From: Inquilinus sp. KBS0705
Lineage (GTDB): Bacteria; Bacteroidota; Bacteroidia; Sphingobacteriales; Sphingobacteriaceae
NCBI GenBank assembly: GCA_005938025.2
Contig: VCCI02000001.1
Location: 1,736,001-1,800,000 of the forward strand
Direction: 5' to 3'
Length of the DNA: 64,000 nt
Shown: piece by piece, positions 63,696 to 64,000 of the stretch
How positions within the stretch are numbered: position 1 is the stretch's first letter
Layout of the letters: the number at the start of each line of letters is the position of its first letter
Position numbers and translations under genes: made by a program
The notes under the pieces: model-generated
What the model was told of the DNA's origin: nothing
Seen by the model: the letters and a program-made list of their open reading frames with translations, nothing else
Database searches by the model: none

Positions 63696-64000
63696 ATGGA
63701 AACCATACTTAGCGATAACTACCCCATATATTTTGAAGATAGCGTGAACCAACTGTTTAACTTTATTAAACAGGGCAAATATTCGCGTGTGTTTGTACTT
63801 ACAGATGAGCACACCGGGCAGCATTGCCTGCCACTGATACAGGCGCAATTAGATGCCTTAGGCAATTTTGACCTGATAGAGATAAACGCCGGCGAAGAAA
63901 GCAAAACCATTGATTTTTGCATTGGCGTTTGGCAAATGCTGATAGATTTTGGCGCCGACCGCAAAGCACTGATGTTAAACTTAGGCGGCGGTGTAATAAC
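63696..64000 (+). CDS. aroB: 3-dehydroquinate synthase, 5' part only
   Basis: The first 101 codons are visible before the window ends. Recognisable text includes the N-terminal substrate/NAD-binding part (VFVLTDEHTGQHCLP) and AGEESKTIDFCIGVWQML followed by LNLGGGVI. It catalyses the second step of the shikimate pathway. It starts directly after the S4 gene stop. Confidence 0.92.
   Translation, partial: METILSDNYPIYFEDSVNQLFNFIKQGKYSRVFVLTDEHTGQHCLPLIQAQLDALGNFDLIEINAGEESKTIDFCIGVWQMLIDFGADRKALMLNLGGGVI

Overview
The window looks like chromosome from a Bacteroidota bacterium of the Sphingobacteriaceae, most likely Mucilaginibacter or a close relative. This is an inference from several things: a SusC-type TonB receptor with a carboxypeptidase-regulatory N-domain, xylose and rhamnose catabolism genes of the Bacteroidota type, GH29/GH78/GH109 glycoside hydrolases, M13 peptidase, DUF1501 and PSCyt proteins, weak Shine-Dalgarno sequences, and promoter elements of the TTTG / TAnnTTTG kind. 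Most genes have confident family assignments. No rRNA, CRISPR array, transposase or integrase gene was seen.

Layout. 1-8.7 kb is sugar catabolism: a bifunctional aldolase/dehydrogenase (cut by the window start), rhaT, xylA and xylB on the minus strand, a divergent LacI regulator, and a convergent MFS transporter. 9.0-14.2 kb holds a four-domain secreted protein (ThuA, sugar dehydrogenase, PKD, cytochrome c) and a TonB-dependent receptor. A tRNA-Met(CAT) at 14290-14363 starts an accessory block of about 16.4 kb. The block is bounded by an imperfect direct repeat of about 85 bp (14425-14509 and 30796-30878). Its first 2.5 kb is a collage: an XRE regulator with operator-like palindromes, an orphan Rhs C-terminal tip with a probable immunity gene, and broken gene pieces. 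The rest is an envelope/osmotic stress set: EamA exporter, MscS pseudogene, APC permease, intact MscS, Usp, DUF2147, HtrA protease, AI-2E-type permease, a fused trehalose-6-phosphate synthase/phosphatase and a PAS histidine kinase.

30.9-35 kb is a four-gene minus-strand operon (acyltransferase, ChbG-like deacetylase, small Tat protein, GMC oxidoreductase). 36-37.4 kb is an ArsR-SRPBCC-VOC operon with a very clear promoter/operator arrangement. 37.5-46.5 kb holds an M13 peptidase, a GH29 alpha-L-fucosidase, and a LacI-controlled operon (sugar kinase, CBM9-like protein, GH109-type NAD-dependent glycosidase) suited to amino-sugar scavenging. 46.6-58.9 kb has a parallel beta-helix protein and a five-gene operon ending in a GH78 alpha-L-rhamnosidase. 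Its other members (PSCyt1/DUF1549/DUF1553, DUF1501, NHL propeller, membrane cytochrome) are best known from Planctomycetes and Verrucomicrobia. 59-64 kb holds a SLATT-like membrane protein with a zinc ribbon, a membrane PAS protein with a histidine-kinase dimerisation region but no ATPase domain, a HAD phosphatase, proline dehydrogenase, an S4-domain protein and the start of aroB.

Taken together, the core genes describe a polysaccharide degrader that releases and uses fucose, rhamnose, xylose and N-acetylhexosamines. The block beside the tRNA adds osmotic/envelope stress functions and carries signs of insertion and decay.
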